DNA from: Amorphophallus konjac
Lineage: Eukaryota; Streptophyta; Magnoliopsida; Alismatales; Araceae
NCBI GenBank assembly: GCA_022559845.1
Contig: CM040126.1
Location: 122,736,886 to 122,800,885 of the forward strand
Direction: 5' to 3'
Length of the DNA: 64,000 nucleotides
Shown here in pieces: positions 20,765-33,508 of the stretch. The notes below the pieces were generated by a model. That model ran no database searches, was not told the DNA's origin, and was given only the letters and a program-made list of their open reading frames with translations. Position numbers and translations under genes: made by a program. Each line of letters starts with the position of its first letter. Position 1 is the first letter of the stretch.

Positions 20765-23334
20765 ATGGCTCATCCCCCAATATTCAGAGGTAATGACTTT
20801 GATCCTTGGCTAAAAAACTTCCATCGGTATGTAAAATCAACCGATCCTGACCTTTGAAAGGTGATAACTCACGGTCCACATAAATTATCAAGGGATAAAT
20901 CTAAATGGACTGATAAGGATAGATTAAAAGACTCTGTCTACTCTAGAGCATTAGATTTAATGAAAGCATCACTTGACAGAGCTCTAATTTCATGTGTTTC
21001 TTCTTGCAGGTCTGCCAAGGAGATTTTGGAGAAACTAAACCTTACCAGGAATCACAACACATGTCTGATGGTTGACGATGATGGACAACAAGAAGAAAAT
21101 GATGAAGAAGATGAAGATGATGTACCTTCTGAATTTGATAATTATAATGTGGATGATTGGATTGAAGCATATCATGATTTGCTTGGTTCTTGCGAACAGT
21201 TGAAAAATGAAATAAATCTCTGAAAAAGAAGTTGAATGATCATGTGAATGCTAATTCTGGAGGTGAGGACATGGAACTCCTGAAGACAGAAAATGACATA
21301 TTTAGAAGACAATTAAAAGATTTTGATTCTGTTAATTCCGATCTAGATCATTTGAAATCTGAAAAAGAAACACTTATGAAACAAATTGGTTTACACAAAA
21401 AGGAAAATCAAGAGCTTGTTTGTGAAATTTCTGAACTAAAGGAAAGACTTAGCTTGATTGATGATGATCAGGGTCATAACAATAATGTAGTTCAGAATGA
21501 AAAACTGATGAGAGATTTAGAGTGTGTCAGTTCTGAATTGGAAGACATGAAATCTGAAAATGAAAAACTCAAAAAATAGTCCGAGGAATTTGAACACAAA
21601 TCAATGAATCTTGAAAAAGAAAATATACTGATTTCTGAGAAGCTGGAGGCTGACAGAGTAATAAATCTAGAGGTTCAGAAAAATCTCAACAAACTTCAAT
21701 CTGAGAAACAACAAGAAATGTTTTATGAATGTCAATTTCCTTAGATGATTGGATACTTGATGATGAACTCCTAGAGCAAAATAATAAATCAAAAGAGGAA
21801 ATCAACAAGCTGAAACATCTAAACACCACACTGTCAGATAGGTTATTGATAATTGAAAATGGTAAGTGCGTGAGCATGGATAATTCTGATAGGTTGGTGG
21901 ATGCAGAACCAGAAATTGAGAGCCTAAAAACCATCAACAAATGTTGAGTGGAAATGTCACTTGCTGTGAAGAGAAGATAGCTGGATATGAGCTTACAATC
22001 ACATCCCTTCAACAAGAAGTTGATGATCTTAACAAGTCCCTATCTGAAGCTGAAAATGAAATAAAATTAAAACATGAAGTTGAAAAACTCAAAAGTCTGA
22101 ATGATGCCTTGTATCAACAAGTCATTTCTTGTGAAACAGATCTGTCCAGATATGAAGCTAATATTGTTGTCTTAAATTCTGAGATTCAAGATTTGAAAAA
22201 TTCTCTATCACAATTTGTCAAAGGTAAGGAAAATATGAATAAGCTTATTGGAAATAATGTTAATTTTCAGAGAGAGGGACTGGGTTACAATCTGACAAAC
22301 AAAAGGATTAATAGGAATAAAACGTCTATTGTGTTTGTAAAAGCTTCTAATCAAAACAAAACCTCTGCTCCTATTTTTCAATTTACTGCACAAAAATCCA
22401 CTACCAGTTCCAAAACTGTAGAACAAACTCAAAAATTGAAAAAGAATGAAAATCTACAGAAAAAGGACAAAGACACTCTTGTTGGTACGAAGAATGCTGC
22501 ACACAAGTCACATGATCTCTCACACACTCATACTAAAAAGGGGTCATGTTATTATTGTGGGAGGGTAGGTCACGTAATGGAAGATTGCAGATTGTTGTTA
22601 AATGATGAGCATGCAAGTGAAACATTACATTCTAGAAATTCTTTTGGTAGAAACCATGCTACTAGGAAGCCTGATGCTTCATGTTACTATTGTGGTAAGC
22701 ATGGTCATCTCATGAATGCATGCTTTATCATGAAAGAAGGCAATAAACTGCATGCCAGGTCTTCCATGCATTTTCATGGCCCATACGGAACTAAACCCAA
22801 GTCTAGTCAGTACACTGTGTGCTTTAACTGCAACAAGCCTGGGCACAAGGCTGTTGGGTGCTGGTCAGGAAATTACTGGAATGATTCTGAATCAAATAGC
22901 AAGCATCTCAGGTGCTTTGAATGTGGTAAGTACGGGCATACAGTCAGGAATTGTTAGTATGTTCAGGGAAGCCTTGTAAATGCAAACTTTTCAAAATTTC
23001 CTGCAAGGCTATCAATGAATAATTCATGCTTCAATTGTGATAAACTAAGGCATAAATCTACTGATTGCTGGTTGTCAGATAATAAGAAACAAACTGTTCA
23101 TGCATACAACAGAAAATCTTATGATCATGTTTATAGACCTCATACTGCTATTAATATGCATCATAAGAACCAAAAACCAGTCATTTCATGTAGATACTGT
23201 GGTAGAACTGGGCATTCTATGGACAATTGTTACCTGATGGATCATGATGATAATGTTGCTAAAAGACTGTTCAGAACACCTGTCAGGGTTAACGTAGGAT
23301 CCAAGGCTGCTTGGGTCCCTACAGGATCAAAATG
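20765..23334 (+). pseudogene. gag: Gag, element B (decayed)
   Basis: Starts at ATG 20765 (MAHPPIFRGNDF), the N-terminus shared with the gags of C and D. The N-terminal third is a UBN2/gag-polypeptide-type capsid domain with a TGA at 20858-20860. The middle is a long Glu/Lys/Leu-rich coiled coil broken by a frameshift near 21222 and stops near 21577, 21742 and 21945. The C-terminal part has six CCHC knuckles, such as CYYCGRVGHVMEDC, CYYCGKHGHLMNAC, CFNCNKPGHKAVGC and CRYCGRTGHSMDNC, with one stop between the fourth and fifth. In an intact element it would form the virus-like particle and bind RNA. It is the most damaged of the three gags. Confidence 0.9.
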
Positions 23335-26189
23335 ATCAATATGTTGCAGGTGTGCCTTGGAATGAACAAAGATGGGTAAATTAACCAAGACACCCAAGTT
23401 GATAAAACCCCATTCAAGCACTCTTCAGGTAATACTTGCACTCTTCACATGTGGTTAATTGAATTCCTTAGTAATCTATTTTTAACTGCATATCATGTTT
23501 CATGCATACATGCTCCTTTATTTGTTTTGACACTTGCATTGAGCTTCATGGGCTTACTTGTTTGTACTTTGAGCTATGTGTGTATATATGTGAATTACAT
23601 ATACATGCATTTGACATACAGTCATTGAAAATCTAATGCACTTAGGACTGTTGGTATTGCATTGTCATGCATGACCACTATGATATATCAAATGGTAAGT
23701 TACTAAAAGGCAGGTGAAATCTGTCTGGAGGTTCTTACTATGTGTGAGATGGTCCTTTAGACCAAGTTCTCCACCTAGTACCATGGGTCATATTGCTTAA
23801 TAGGGTAGTCTGAATGAGCATGAGTCACAAAATCATATGTTCATCTTTCATTGCAAACATTGCATAATGTCAGGGGAAGTCTATCTAGCTCTTGCATGCC
23901 TTCATGCCACAAGAGGCTTGTATAGTCACTGAAAATCTGATAGGACTACATATGCCCCCGATGCATCCATAAGCATAGTTCATGACTTCGCATACATAAA
24001 GTCCCATGCACCATCTTCATGACATGTATGATGATTCAATGCATTTAGTTAGGGGGAGTCAATGCATTGCATACATGTTGCCAAATGCATTCACTTATGT
24101 CATAATTCATTGCACATCACTCATATTGAAAATAACAAAATTGTGTTTTGCTGGCTGTTCATCTAACTGTTTTACTATCTCATTCAGTCAACCATTGCTC
24201 CCATCTTCAGCTTGAGCTCACCCATTTCACGAGTCTGAATTTATTGTGTTCTGTTTATGCATCTACTGAGGGGGAGCTGATCGTTCTTGAATAAATCTGC
24301 CTGATGATCTTTTGGGTATTTCTGACTCACCTTGACACATCCTTTGCTGCACTTCTTGATAGTTTTCTTTTGGAAGTGTCGACACCATGAGCTGTCACTT
24401 TTGATTGTTCTGAAGTGTGGATCTTGTGAGCAGATGTCGACACAAAGAGTCGACACATTCTAGGATGATCTTCTGATCATGTTTCTGCACTTGCTCTCTT
24501 GATTGGAATACGTGTCATATTCTTAAACTTGTTTTTCGAAACATTGCATATCTTCTAGACCTTGGAGATCTTGAAACATGCCTGACCTCCAGTTATCCTG
24601 CTTGGTGCGCATATCTAAAAATATTGAGCTTCAAAATCACTTATTCTTGCTGGATCTCTTCTGTCAGTCATTCATGAAGATTTCAATGGGCATGTCTGGA
24701 TCATAAGTCTGAAAACACTTGAACTAGGAATCTTCTATTATACGATTTTATGAATATCTGAAATAACTCAACTGATTTAAGTTTAATGTATTCATTGAGT
24801 TTGACTTTAAATCTCTTAAAAGTATCTGAGTCAACTTTAATAAACTTTAACCAACTAATTCATGTTGAATCTTGTAAAATCTTCTGAAATCTGAAAATGT
24901 TAAAATCATGTCTTTATTCAGTTAAATTATATGAAATCAGTATTGTTTTTAAGCATATGATGATTCTGAAACGTTCCTAAGGGTAAATTCTGTCAGAGCA
25001 ATGATTTTGGTCACTGAGAAACCATGTCCATTGACCAAGAAGTCTAGAGGGCTGTGTCATGAAGTGCCATAATTAACTCTGCTAAATAAAATTCATTGAA
25101 TATCCAGGCAGATCAATGGCTTGAACACTAAGAAATATACTTCACTTATCAATGAAATAAGGTAAAGTATGTCATGAGGTGTCAATACTATCTCTGAAGC
25201 ATGACAGTTAGTCACACTAAGTGCTCAGGGATACTGGCGTCCAAACAACGTGTATCCTCTAGCCACAAGGTGTGTACTGAACTTAATTGCACCTGGTAAA
25301 CTTGCTATGAAATCTTGTACTGTGCATAAAGAAAAATCTAAAATTATTTGAAGAAGTATGACTGATCCTCAGGAACCAAATTTGAATTCTTTCATGATGT
25401 TTAACCTCAATACTAATGATTGTAATTTCTGAAGAAGTCATTGAAATTGACTGAGTAAGATGAAGGGAGGTTAATCAAGATATAAATATGAGGGCTTGGT
25501 TAACTTTTATTAAACATTGATGTTCAGATATGAGTACAGAATTTTATTGTCAAACTATGTATACATCATATTTAAACCATGATGTTCAAATAAAAATTCA
25601 TAAGCCCCTATAATGGAAGAGTCTGAACCATCCGTTTATTCAAATTTATGAAATAAGTATCTTATTGAAAATCTTCTATTTCCTTGAAAGATCCTGTAGT
25701 CTGCATGCTGCCATGTCATCCTTCCTAAATGTCTTCTTGACATATCTCTCACCTTACACTCTTGAAAGCCTTGCTTCATTCAGATCAGGGAGCATTGGAT
25801 TGTTTTTAAAGAAGAGGTTAGGTCTTGTCTAGATTGCACTTATTACTTTTTAAAGGGGGAGGTTCGTTTGTGATCTTGTCAAAGGAGGAGGATAGATTGA
25901 TTGGCTCTTGTCTCGTCTGCATCATGTAAGCATAAGTTTCTCCATGAATCACATTCATTATTCATAAGGAGAGAATACATCTGCAACATAGACTTGATTG
26001 GTGCTTCATTTAACTGCCTCTGTGATTTCTATGCCTAAATGATCTAGTCAAAGGGGGAGTGTTTAATTCAATCATGTCATGTATGTTTGTCTTTCAAACT
26101 ATTTTCTTTTTGATGAAGTCAAAGGGGGAGAATAGTTTGACATGAGTTAGTGTGACTCATAGTGTTGTCATCATCAAAAAGGGGGAGAT
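23335..26189 (+). other. Element B 3' non-coding region and polypurine tracts
   Basis: No gene and no pol remnant that I can see. Tracts of AGGGGGAG type lie near 24050, 24270, 25853, 26053 and 26123, and at the LTR edge (26176-26189). A GTGTCGACAC cluster lies at about 24376-24455. The conserved block is at about 24995-25310: AGAGCAATGATTTTGGTCAC, then GTCATGAAGTGCCATAATTA, then a diverged form of the paired GAGTAACTGGG and CTCATGTAAAA words. Confidence 0.75.
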
Positions 26190-28314
26190 TGTTGTGCCCC
26201 TGTGATTTTGATGATAGCAAACACTATGAGTCACCATATGTTTGTCTTTGCATGAAAGATTGAATGATTGCATGCTCAGTCATTTATCTAGCACGTTTCA
26301 AGCTCTACCACACACATCAGGTCCGAGCATATAGAGTGCGTCGGTGCATTGACCAATTCGTGCATATTTCTGATCAACGCCTGTTTGCATATATTAGCCA
26401 TAGTCAGTGCACTCGTCTGTCTCATGCGTACACTAAGTCTATACATCCATTAGCTGATAACTGAGCAAGTCTATACATCCGTTAGCTCAGCTCGTGACTT
26501 AGTCAGTGCAATCCATGTTCATTGTGCATGTGTGCATGTCTGCACATTCCTTAGTGGCTAGTCTGTACAACCTCCGGTTGATTCATTCGATCAAGTCTAT
26601 ACAGCCAGAGCCAGTGTTCTTCACGCATATACATAGTCAGTGCATCACCCTCATGCATACACAAGCACCCAAAGTCTGTACAACCGTTATTGATATGTGC
26701 ATTTAAGTTCATACATCACTTCATCAAGTCTACACAGGATGCATTCATGCATAAACACTAGGTAGCAAAGTCTGTGCATCATCTTGGCGCATGCACGCAA
26801 AGTCTGTACATCGTCTTGGCGCATGCACGCAAAGTCTGTACATTCCTTGACAGCATGCCTGGGCATTCATCCTCAATGTGCATACTTTCATCTATGCAAA
26901 AGTGCATTACATGCATTTAAATGTCTGAACACTTGTTGACGGCATGTCAGTGCATCCATTTTCGTTGTACATACCTTGATAGATGCAAACTACAGTTCAC
27001 ACATTCAAAGTCTATACATTCTTCAGTATCATATCTGTGTATCGTTTGCACAGTACACACAATGTCTGCACACTCCTTGATGGCATGTCCTTGCACTTAT
27101 CTTCAATGTGCATACCTTCCTATATGTATACTGCATTCCACGCCATTAAGTCTATGCAATTCTCGAACTTACTCGACGCATCTCCTTCCTTGTTCTTCAG
27201 ATTAATTTGAACTGATAATCAAGCCTGATCTGACAGAACTGCTGGCACGTGATCCCAGGCAAATGATAGGCACGTGATCCGAGGAAAGGAAGCTTCTATC
27301 CCCTAACACGTGGACCAGTGGAATTTTAGTAGGGCTATGTTGTTTGATCCATATGAAGCCCCTGTTCCTATATAAAGTCCCATCACCTTTCGAAGAAGGG
27401 TTGTTGGTGCTGGAAGAGAGGCCGTCAGAAGTAAAGAAAGGAGAGCCAGCAGAAGAAGAAGAACAGAAGACATCTGAGCACAGCCAGAGAGAAAAGAGAG
27501 CAGCAGAGAGAAAAAGAGAAGTTGCAGAAGAATAGAGAGAGCGAGAGTTCGTGAAGAAGAAGATAGAAGACTCCATCAGAAGATCTGTCTTCATTGGAAT
27601 CTGGATCAAATCCAATCCAGTCAGCTCCATGGGAGCCACATTTGCATTTCATTGATTACAGCTTTCAGTCGCTGTTATTTCTTGTTTCCTGCTTTCATTT
27701 TTATCCTTTCTTCAAGCTGTTTGTCAGCGGGTGAGGTGGATACCTCGGACAGCAAGCTGTGAAGCTCAGCGATTTGCAGAGGAGGATTCCTCTGGATGGG
27801 TTAACCTGTAATCCCCAGCGGTTGCAGAGGTGTGGTATCCTCTGGTCGGTGAAGCTGTAATGCCCGGCTATTCAAGTTGTTTATCAGCGGTTGTAGGCAA
27901 GCTGTGAGGCCCAGTGGTTTAAGCTGTGTATCAGCAGGAATCCACACTCGGGTTGAGTGTGCGGTGGATGTAGGTCTGGAAGACCGAACCACCTAAAAAT
28001 CTCTTATCTACCATGGTTTGATTGCTCATCTGATTGTCGCTAGATGAATGGATAGGTGCGTTTCAAGTGAGTATTCTGTCTGAATGCTTTAAGGCACACG
28101 CTGTTCTGATTTGATTCTGTCTACGGCTTAGACTTGCTCAGGTGCCTGTATTGTTGCAGTTCAACTGGTTGATCAAGTGTTTCTTGGAATCTCTTCTTAA
28201 AGAGCCCAATTGATCTTTATTCCGCAACTGTGTCTAGTTACAAGCTTTAATTAGGCAATTTTTGAAGGGGAGATTCATTCACCCTCCCTCTTAATCCATA
28301 GCACCAGCTACAAC
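26190..28314 (+). repeat. Element B 3' LTR
   Basis: Same layout as the 5' copy: motif array at about 26355-27165, G-boxes at 27246 and 27271, TATA at 27369, conserved hairpin region at about 27945-28001. It ends CTACAAC followed by the TSD GAAAT. Confidence 0.92.
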
Positions 28315-28319
28315 GAAAT

Positions 28320-29022
28320 TGGGAGAGGGGTTCCAAACCTGGCACTGTGAGAACTCGGATGATGGGGCGCATGGGTAATGCATGTTCCTCAGCTTTGGTA
28401 GTAGCCCCCTCATCACCACAGCCATGTGTGTGGACCGCAGGTGCATCGTGCATTGGTGGTGGTGGGTAGAAGGAGCTGCATCAGCAGTGCAGGAACCCGC
28501 CGGAGCATCGGCCCCAGCAAGCTCAAGGACAGAGCACATAGAAGCAGAAAGCACTGAATCATGTCTGGGGTCCCCACAACGGGCAGGCATAGCCACATGT
28601 TCGTCTGTAATAGCTGGCTCCAGTGTCGCAGAGACCTCTGGGAGAGATACCAAAATGGGAACCGTGGATGAAGACGGGCTCTCTGCCCCGGAAGGGGTAC
28701 CAGAAAGAGCAACAGTACCAGGATCCAGGGGGGGAGGCCCGAAGGGAGGGGCATTAGCGGCAAGAAGCGACCTCTGTACTTCCAGACCCTCCGGGGATGA
28801 GGAAGGAGCGCCAAGCACGGAATGAGGCCTTGGAAGGAGACCAGACCCAGCAGTGGCTGAAACAGTAGGATGAGGGGAGGGGTCCCCAACGTTGATAGAT
28901 GCCGGCGGAGGGAGGGGTGGGCCCTGCAGAAGCGCAGCAAAGGGCGGAGTGACGGCCGGTAAGGCAGATGCGTGGCCCGCGCCAACCTGCAGAGGAGCAT
29001 CCGGGGGTGTATGTGGACGCAC
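28320..29022 (-). pseudogene. LINE ORF1, C-terminal proline-rich part
   Basis: An open frame rich in Pro, Ala and Ser running from about 29022 leftwards to the edge of element B, where it continues at 18474. No domain is visible here, which is usual for the C-terminal half of plant LINE ORF1 after the zinc knuckle. The upstream half lies at 43935-45138. The annotated first codon is an arbitrary GTG because the true start is in the other piece. ORFs on the opposite strand are shadows. Confidence 0.75.
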
Positions 29023-29279
29023 TTTCCATTCACGGTCATGATGTTTGGTTATTCGGGAATGGTCGATTCATCTATTAAGTGCGTGGGCGTGCCAGTCACC
29101 GAAGTGACAATTTGTTCGGGCTCCGAAGAGCCCATGGTGCGCTCGATCTGAAGTCGTCAGACGATTGTGTGGTTCGTGTCGGGACCAAAACCCGTCACGC
29201 CATAAATGTCACGACGTCATTTACATCCCCCATGCGAGGGAACACCCTTGATTAATCGCCGAGATTCAGGGCCTCATGG

Positions 29280-30660
29280 CCAAGAAATTAATTGCATGAG
29301 AGGTCTATTATGAGGTATTGAAATCCTCGCACGAAGGCGGGAAGAAAACCATTCGAGATCATGTCGGTCATGTGCTGACCCATTAATGTTCGGACGAGTG
29401 TCTGTCTCGGGAAAAGCGCGATCGTCGCGGGAAGACCGGAGCATATGTATGCCAGGATATGGCAATTTATTGTTCAGAAGAACGGAAAACGTTCGGCTGA
29501 ACCTCGGTTAGGGCGGTCGAAAATCGGTAAATCTGTTGGCCCGGTGCAAGAGCAAGCTGCGACCATACTGCGGTGGGCCCTCCGCAGTCGAAACAAGACT
29601 TGCATGAGCGTCATTAATATTTTTGGTGCCAAGGGGGCGACGAGGGAATATCCCTTGAATCGGTTGAAAAGCCCTCTGTCTGGAGAAGCGGGCGTTCGAA
29701 ACATGTCGGTCATTCGGGAGACCGTTTAATATTCGGACGGGGGTCCAGCTTGAGAATATTGTAATCGTCGCGGGAGGACCTGGAACATATGCATGCCGGG
29801 ATACGGCAAGTTTATTATTCGAGACACTGAAAACATTCGGTTGAATCTCGATTATTGTGGTCGGAAACCAGTGAATCTATTGGTCCGGTGCGAGATCGAG
29901 TCAGGACCATACCGGGGGCGCCTCCCGTGGTCCGAACGAGGCTTGCGCGGGCATCATTAATATTTCCGGTGCCGGAGGGCAACGGGGGAGAGTCCCGAGA
30001 CTAGACTCCAGAATCGAAAATGTGTTTGAAAGGAGCGGGCTGTAGACCGAGGATATGAGCCAGATGATGACCATGATCGGGACAGGCCGGAGGTCTAAGT
30101 GTGGCCCACGGAGGTCTTATTGATATTCCCATGGAAGGAGTCCAGGGGTGGCGAGAGCCGTCTCGTTCTATTCTGATTCTGTCGGTCGCTTGCGGACCTT
30201 TTCATGTTCGGGCAAGGGCCCATATTGAAAGTGCGACGTTGATGGAAACGACCCCGTACAAATGTATGCCGAGTTTACGGCAGTTTCAATGAAAGAACGG
30301 GAACGAATCCCATTAGAATGAATCCAATTTAACGGGCTATCGGCCCGGAGCAATGCCGGCTCACGACCATGTCGGGGAGGGAGCCGTCGACCATATTGGT
30401 TGCTCACGGGTCTTTTCATATTCAGACACAGGTCCGTAATAGAAACGCGGCGAAAACCGAGGTGAACCCGTTCAAATGTCTGCCGAGCGTGCGGTAATTT
30501 TAGTAGAGGCTCGGAAGGGATCTGGCCTGAGAAACGAGTCCGGCTTAATCGGAATGTCAGCCCGAGGCGAGGTCGGGCCATGGCCATTTCGGGATAATTC
30601 GCAAGACTCGGGCCCAGCCCGCTAGGGCGGCATTGTTGTTCCTTCATCACCGGGTCGCAG
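29280..30660 (+). repeat. Long degenerate tandem repeat (343-base and about 214-base units)
   Basis: Landmarks repeat in order: ATGTCGGTCA at 29361 and 29703, ATCGTCGCGG at 29421 and 29764, CATTAATATTT at about 29611 and 29954, a period of 342-343 bases. Two shorter copies follow: TTTTCATGTTCGGGCAAGGG near 30199 and TTTTCATATTCAGACACAGG near 30413, period about 214. The short units look like the long unit with an internal deletion. Confidence 0.75.
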
Positions 30661-30709
30661 GAGGGACGGGGCTGCGGTGTAGATGTTACCATTTTGCATC
30701 TGGGTTTTG

Positions 30710-30957
30710 AATTATATATATATATATATTATTGTTTATTTCTCTTTTATGTATTTATTCTGAATGATTTCTCTATTTTGTTTATTATTGTTACTGTTAG
30801 ATTTTTTTGTTTACCATTATTATTATTAGTTCACATTTTTTTTATTTCATATATATATATATATGTTCAGATTTATTTATTCATCCTAGTTTTTTTATTA
30901 TTGATTTTATTGTTATTATTATTATCATTATTATTATTATTATTATTTATATTTTTC
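30710..30957. repeat. AT-rich microsatellites
   Basis: Contains (TA)n at about 30714-30729 and 30849-30864 and (TTA)n from about 30907 to 30950. The short open frames here consist of Ile, Tyr and Leu from the repeat and are not genes. Confidence 0.85.
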
Positions 30958-30967
30958 TGGAGAGAGA

Positions 30968-31044
30968 GTGGGCCGCTAGAGGGCTAAAAAGGGTGTACCG
31001 CTGAAGGGCTAAAAGGGTGTGCCGCTGAAGGGCTAGGAGGGTGT
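30968..31044 (+). repeat. 24-base repeat, left of element C
   Basis: About three units of GTGCCGCTGAAGGGCTAAAA type. The array resumes at 41421 on the other side of element C, so C inserted within it. The last five bases, GGTGT (31040-31044), are the left TSD of C. Confidence 0.8.
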
Positions 31045-32916
31045 TGTTAGGGTGCTAGGCCCAGATACAGAGGGGGGTGAATGTATCCCTCTAAAAATTA
31101 TGCCTGAATTAAAGCACTAAACGCTCAGATATGCGGAATAAAAACTAATGAGCTTTCCAAGAGGAGATGATGATCAAACAATTGATCAAACAGTTGGACT
31201 GCAACAATGTAGCCACCTGATCACACCAGACTCGCAAGCAGAGCTAATCAACCCAAGCACACTTAGCAGAAAACAATGCTCAGAGATTACTCCCAATTAA
31301 CACACCTAACCAAGCATGCACAACCTGTGAAGGGGAGGTAGAAGGCAAGGAACAAATGCACAAAGCACAATCACTTGCATAGGAGATTTTTTAGGTGGTT
31401 CGGTCACCAAGACCTACATCCACCCCTCACTCCCAACAGGAGTGAGGCTTCCACTAGCACAAGCTAGTAACCTGCAGACTCAGTCTGCGAACACACGCTG
31501 CCAAATAGCTTGACAAGGGGAACATCCTCCCCTCTTCCTCCCAACCGGAGGGAACACCAGTGACACCCAGTCACCAGCAACCAGAGACTCAAGTCTCTCT
31601 TCCTCCAACCCGGAGGGTACACCTGGACCTGCTACCAGCAAGACCAGAACCGGAGGGCTAGCCTTCCTTCTCCTGACCCACCAGGAGGAATCCGACCTCA
31701 ATCCAGAGGTTCGGAAGAACAATCACAATAGGAGTAACATAGAAAAAATAAGAAACATGAAACATGAAAAGCACAGCATCAAAAATTGGAAATGAAACAC
31801 AATAGTCGTTCTGGATTTGATTCACGAACAGACTGAACAGGTCTTCAATAGACTTCTCTCTTCTTCTTCGTTTCTTCCTCTTCTTTCTTCTTCTCAGCTC
31901 ACGCACTCTTACTGTTCTCTGCTCTTTTCTTCTTCTACTATTTCCACTCTCACGATCTTCATCTTTTGCTATCGAATTCTTCTCTGCTGGCCTATCTCTC
32001 TCTCCTGTTCTCTTCCTGCCCTCAGATGGCCTCTTTTGCTTCACTTCTTTCTTGGAGTGATTAGCCTCTTCACTGAAGACGAAGAGGGATTTATATACCA
32101 ATAATAGGGGCTTCGGAGGATAGGGCAGAGACGCCCTAGAGAGCTTCAAATTGATTGGTCCACGTGGTGAAGTAACAGGCCCCAGCTTCAACGTGTCAGC
32201 ATCCTGGTACCTCGTCCATCCTGGGACTACGAGCCAGGCACCTCGATCACGTGCCTTACTTCATAGGGTTGACGCACCCTTCAAGGGCATTCTACCAGCA
32301 AAACTCAAGTCTGCTGCGTTGACGCTTCCAACCCATGGCGTTGACGCATTGATGCGTTCCAGTGAGCAACCAGCCTAGCCCTATTGACAGTTGCGTCGAC
32401 GCTGCTCCACTGCTGCGTTGACGCATCGGTGATCCAGTGATCATGTCTTCAGCAGTTAGACATGTTGCGTTGACACTCTCATCATGCTGCATTGACGCAT
32501 TGGTGTGTTCCAGCAGCTGAAATTGGATGGCTTCAGCCTTCTTGCGTCAAGGAGTGCGTTGACGCATTGTGCAGCTGCGTCCACCCTCTGGTCACCTTGT
32601 CGATCCATCAAGCTGCTGCGTCGACCCAACGAGCTGCAGCGTCGACGCTGCCAAGGTACTCCAAAGGTTGCAAGGAGATACTTGAACTGCTACGTCCACG
32701 CTGCCAGTGGGTGGCGTTGACGCACGGACATGTACATTAAGGCCTTTCTTGCCTTGAATATTGGCATCTCTTAAGCCGCTGCGTCGACGCTGCTTGTTGA
32801 TGGCGTTGACGCATTGAGCACCCTGCATCCTTTTGTTCATGTTAAACATTCATTAAAACTTACGTGTCTATATCACTTATCTTATCGTTGTCATCATCAA
32901 AACTAGGAGTACAACA
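31045..32916 (-). repeat. Element C 3' LTR
   Basis: On the minus strand it starts TGTTGTACTCC at 32916 and ends CACCCTAACA at 31045. It has an array of GCGTTGACGCA/GCGTCGACGCT motifs (about 32260-32820), G-boxes (32248-32253 and 32161-32166), a TATA box (32091-32098), a GA-rich leader, then the conserved CGAACCACCTAAAAA segment at about 31390-31430. Confidence 0.92.
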
Positions 32917-32932
32917 ATCTTCCCCTTTTTGA
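32917..32932 (-). other. Polypurine tract, element C
   Basis: On the minus strand the bases before the 3' LTR read TCAAAAAGGGGAAGAT, the plus-strand primer site for cDNA synthesis. Confidence 0.85.
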
Positions 32933-33163
32933 TGATGGCAACTCTGGACTGTTTTAAGGATGAGGCATCAAACAAACGCATGGACAGGTATCTAAGATTC
33001 ATGAAGCTTCATTACATTGTATCACAGATAAATCATAGGTAAACTATATGCTATCATTCATCCATGCGTTTGTCATTACAAAAAGAACTCAAGCTGCTTT
33101 GAACTCTTCTCTCCCCCTTTGACATCATCATGAATGGGGCAATACATGATCTGGCCTGAAGCC

Positions 33164-33508
33164 TCAATTGAAAAATCTACCAATACTGGAAGAGGAACCG
33201 CGAGCCCCCCTTGGTACTTGACTTGTAGAAGATTGAGATCTTTGAGTAGCAGGTTGATTTCTGGCCAGCAATGTGCGAATGTCTTGAGATATAGTAGCTA
33301 AGTCATGTTGCAGTGTGGTCCTCACATGTGCAATTGCAGAGGACATATCGTCAGATTTCTTCAGTTGATTTTCAAGAGATTTGAGTGTGTCAGTCATAGT
33401 GTCAATCTTGCCTAAAAGAACCTTGATGCATTGAGGAAGTGCATTGACAGGACTCTTGAGGGTTTCAACACCTATCCTCACATCATAACATATATCAAAG
33501 ATTGACAA
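33164..33508 (-). pseudogene. C-terminal extension of the element C second gene
   Basis: This frame overlaps the end of the 577-codon frame by about 30 bases and encodes a Leu/Ser/Gln-rich helical segment (LGKIDTMTDTLKSLENQLKK) that continues its coiled-coil character. A single indel near 33480-33500 most likely separated the two, so the original product would be about 690 residues. The protein end has an Arg/Ser-rich tail. No known domain. Confidence 0.6.

Larger units (their letters stand above)
18475..28314 (+). mobile_element. Element B: gag-only Sirevirus-like LTR retrotransposon
   Basis: Complete element with two LTRs of about 2.13 kb (18475-20600 and 26190-28314), TSD GAAAT on both sides (18470-18474, 28315-28319), a primer site for initiator-Met tRNA, one gag region and a 3' polypurine tract. 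There is no protease, integrase, reverse transcriptase or RNase H. Its 3' LTR ends CAAC where the 5' LTR ends CAACA, so one terminal base seems lost. By eye the LTRs differ at about 2% of positions. It resembles the TR-GAG class of non-autonomous plant elements and probably used the enzymes of a relative of A. Confidence 0.92.

Noticed and set aside
28382..28825. 147-codon plus-strand frame
   Set aside because: It is antisense to LINE ORF1, whose frame is independently confirmed across the element B insertion.
31817..32104. 95-codon frame, also at 40320-40607
   Set aside because: It is the antisense of the GA-rich LTR leader of element C. Being in both LTRs reflects their identity, not coding.
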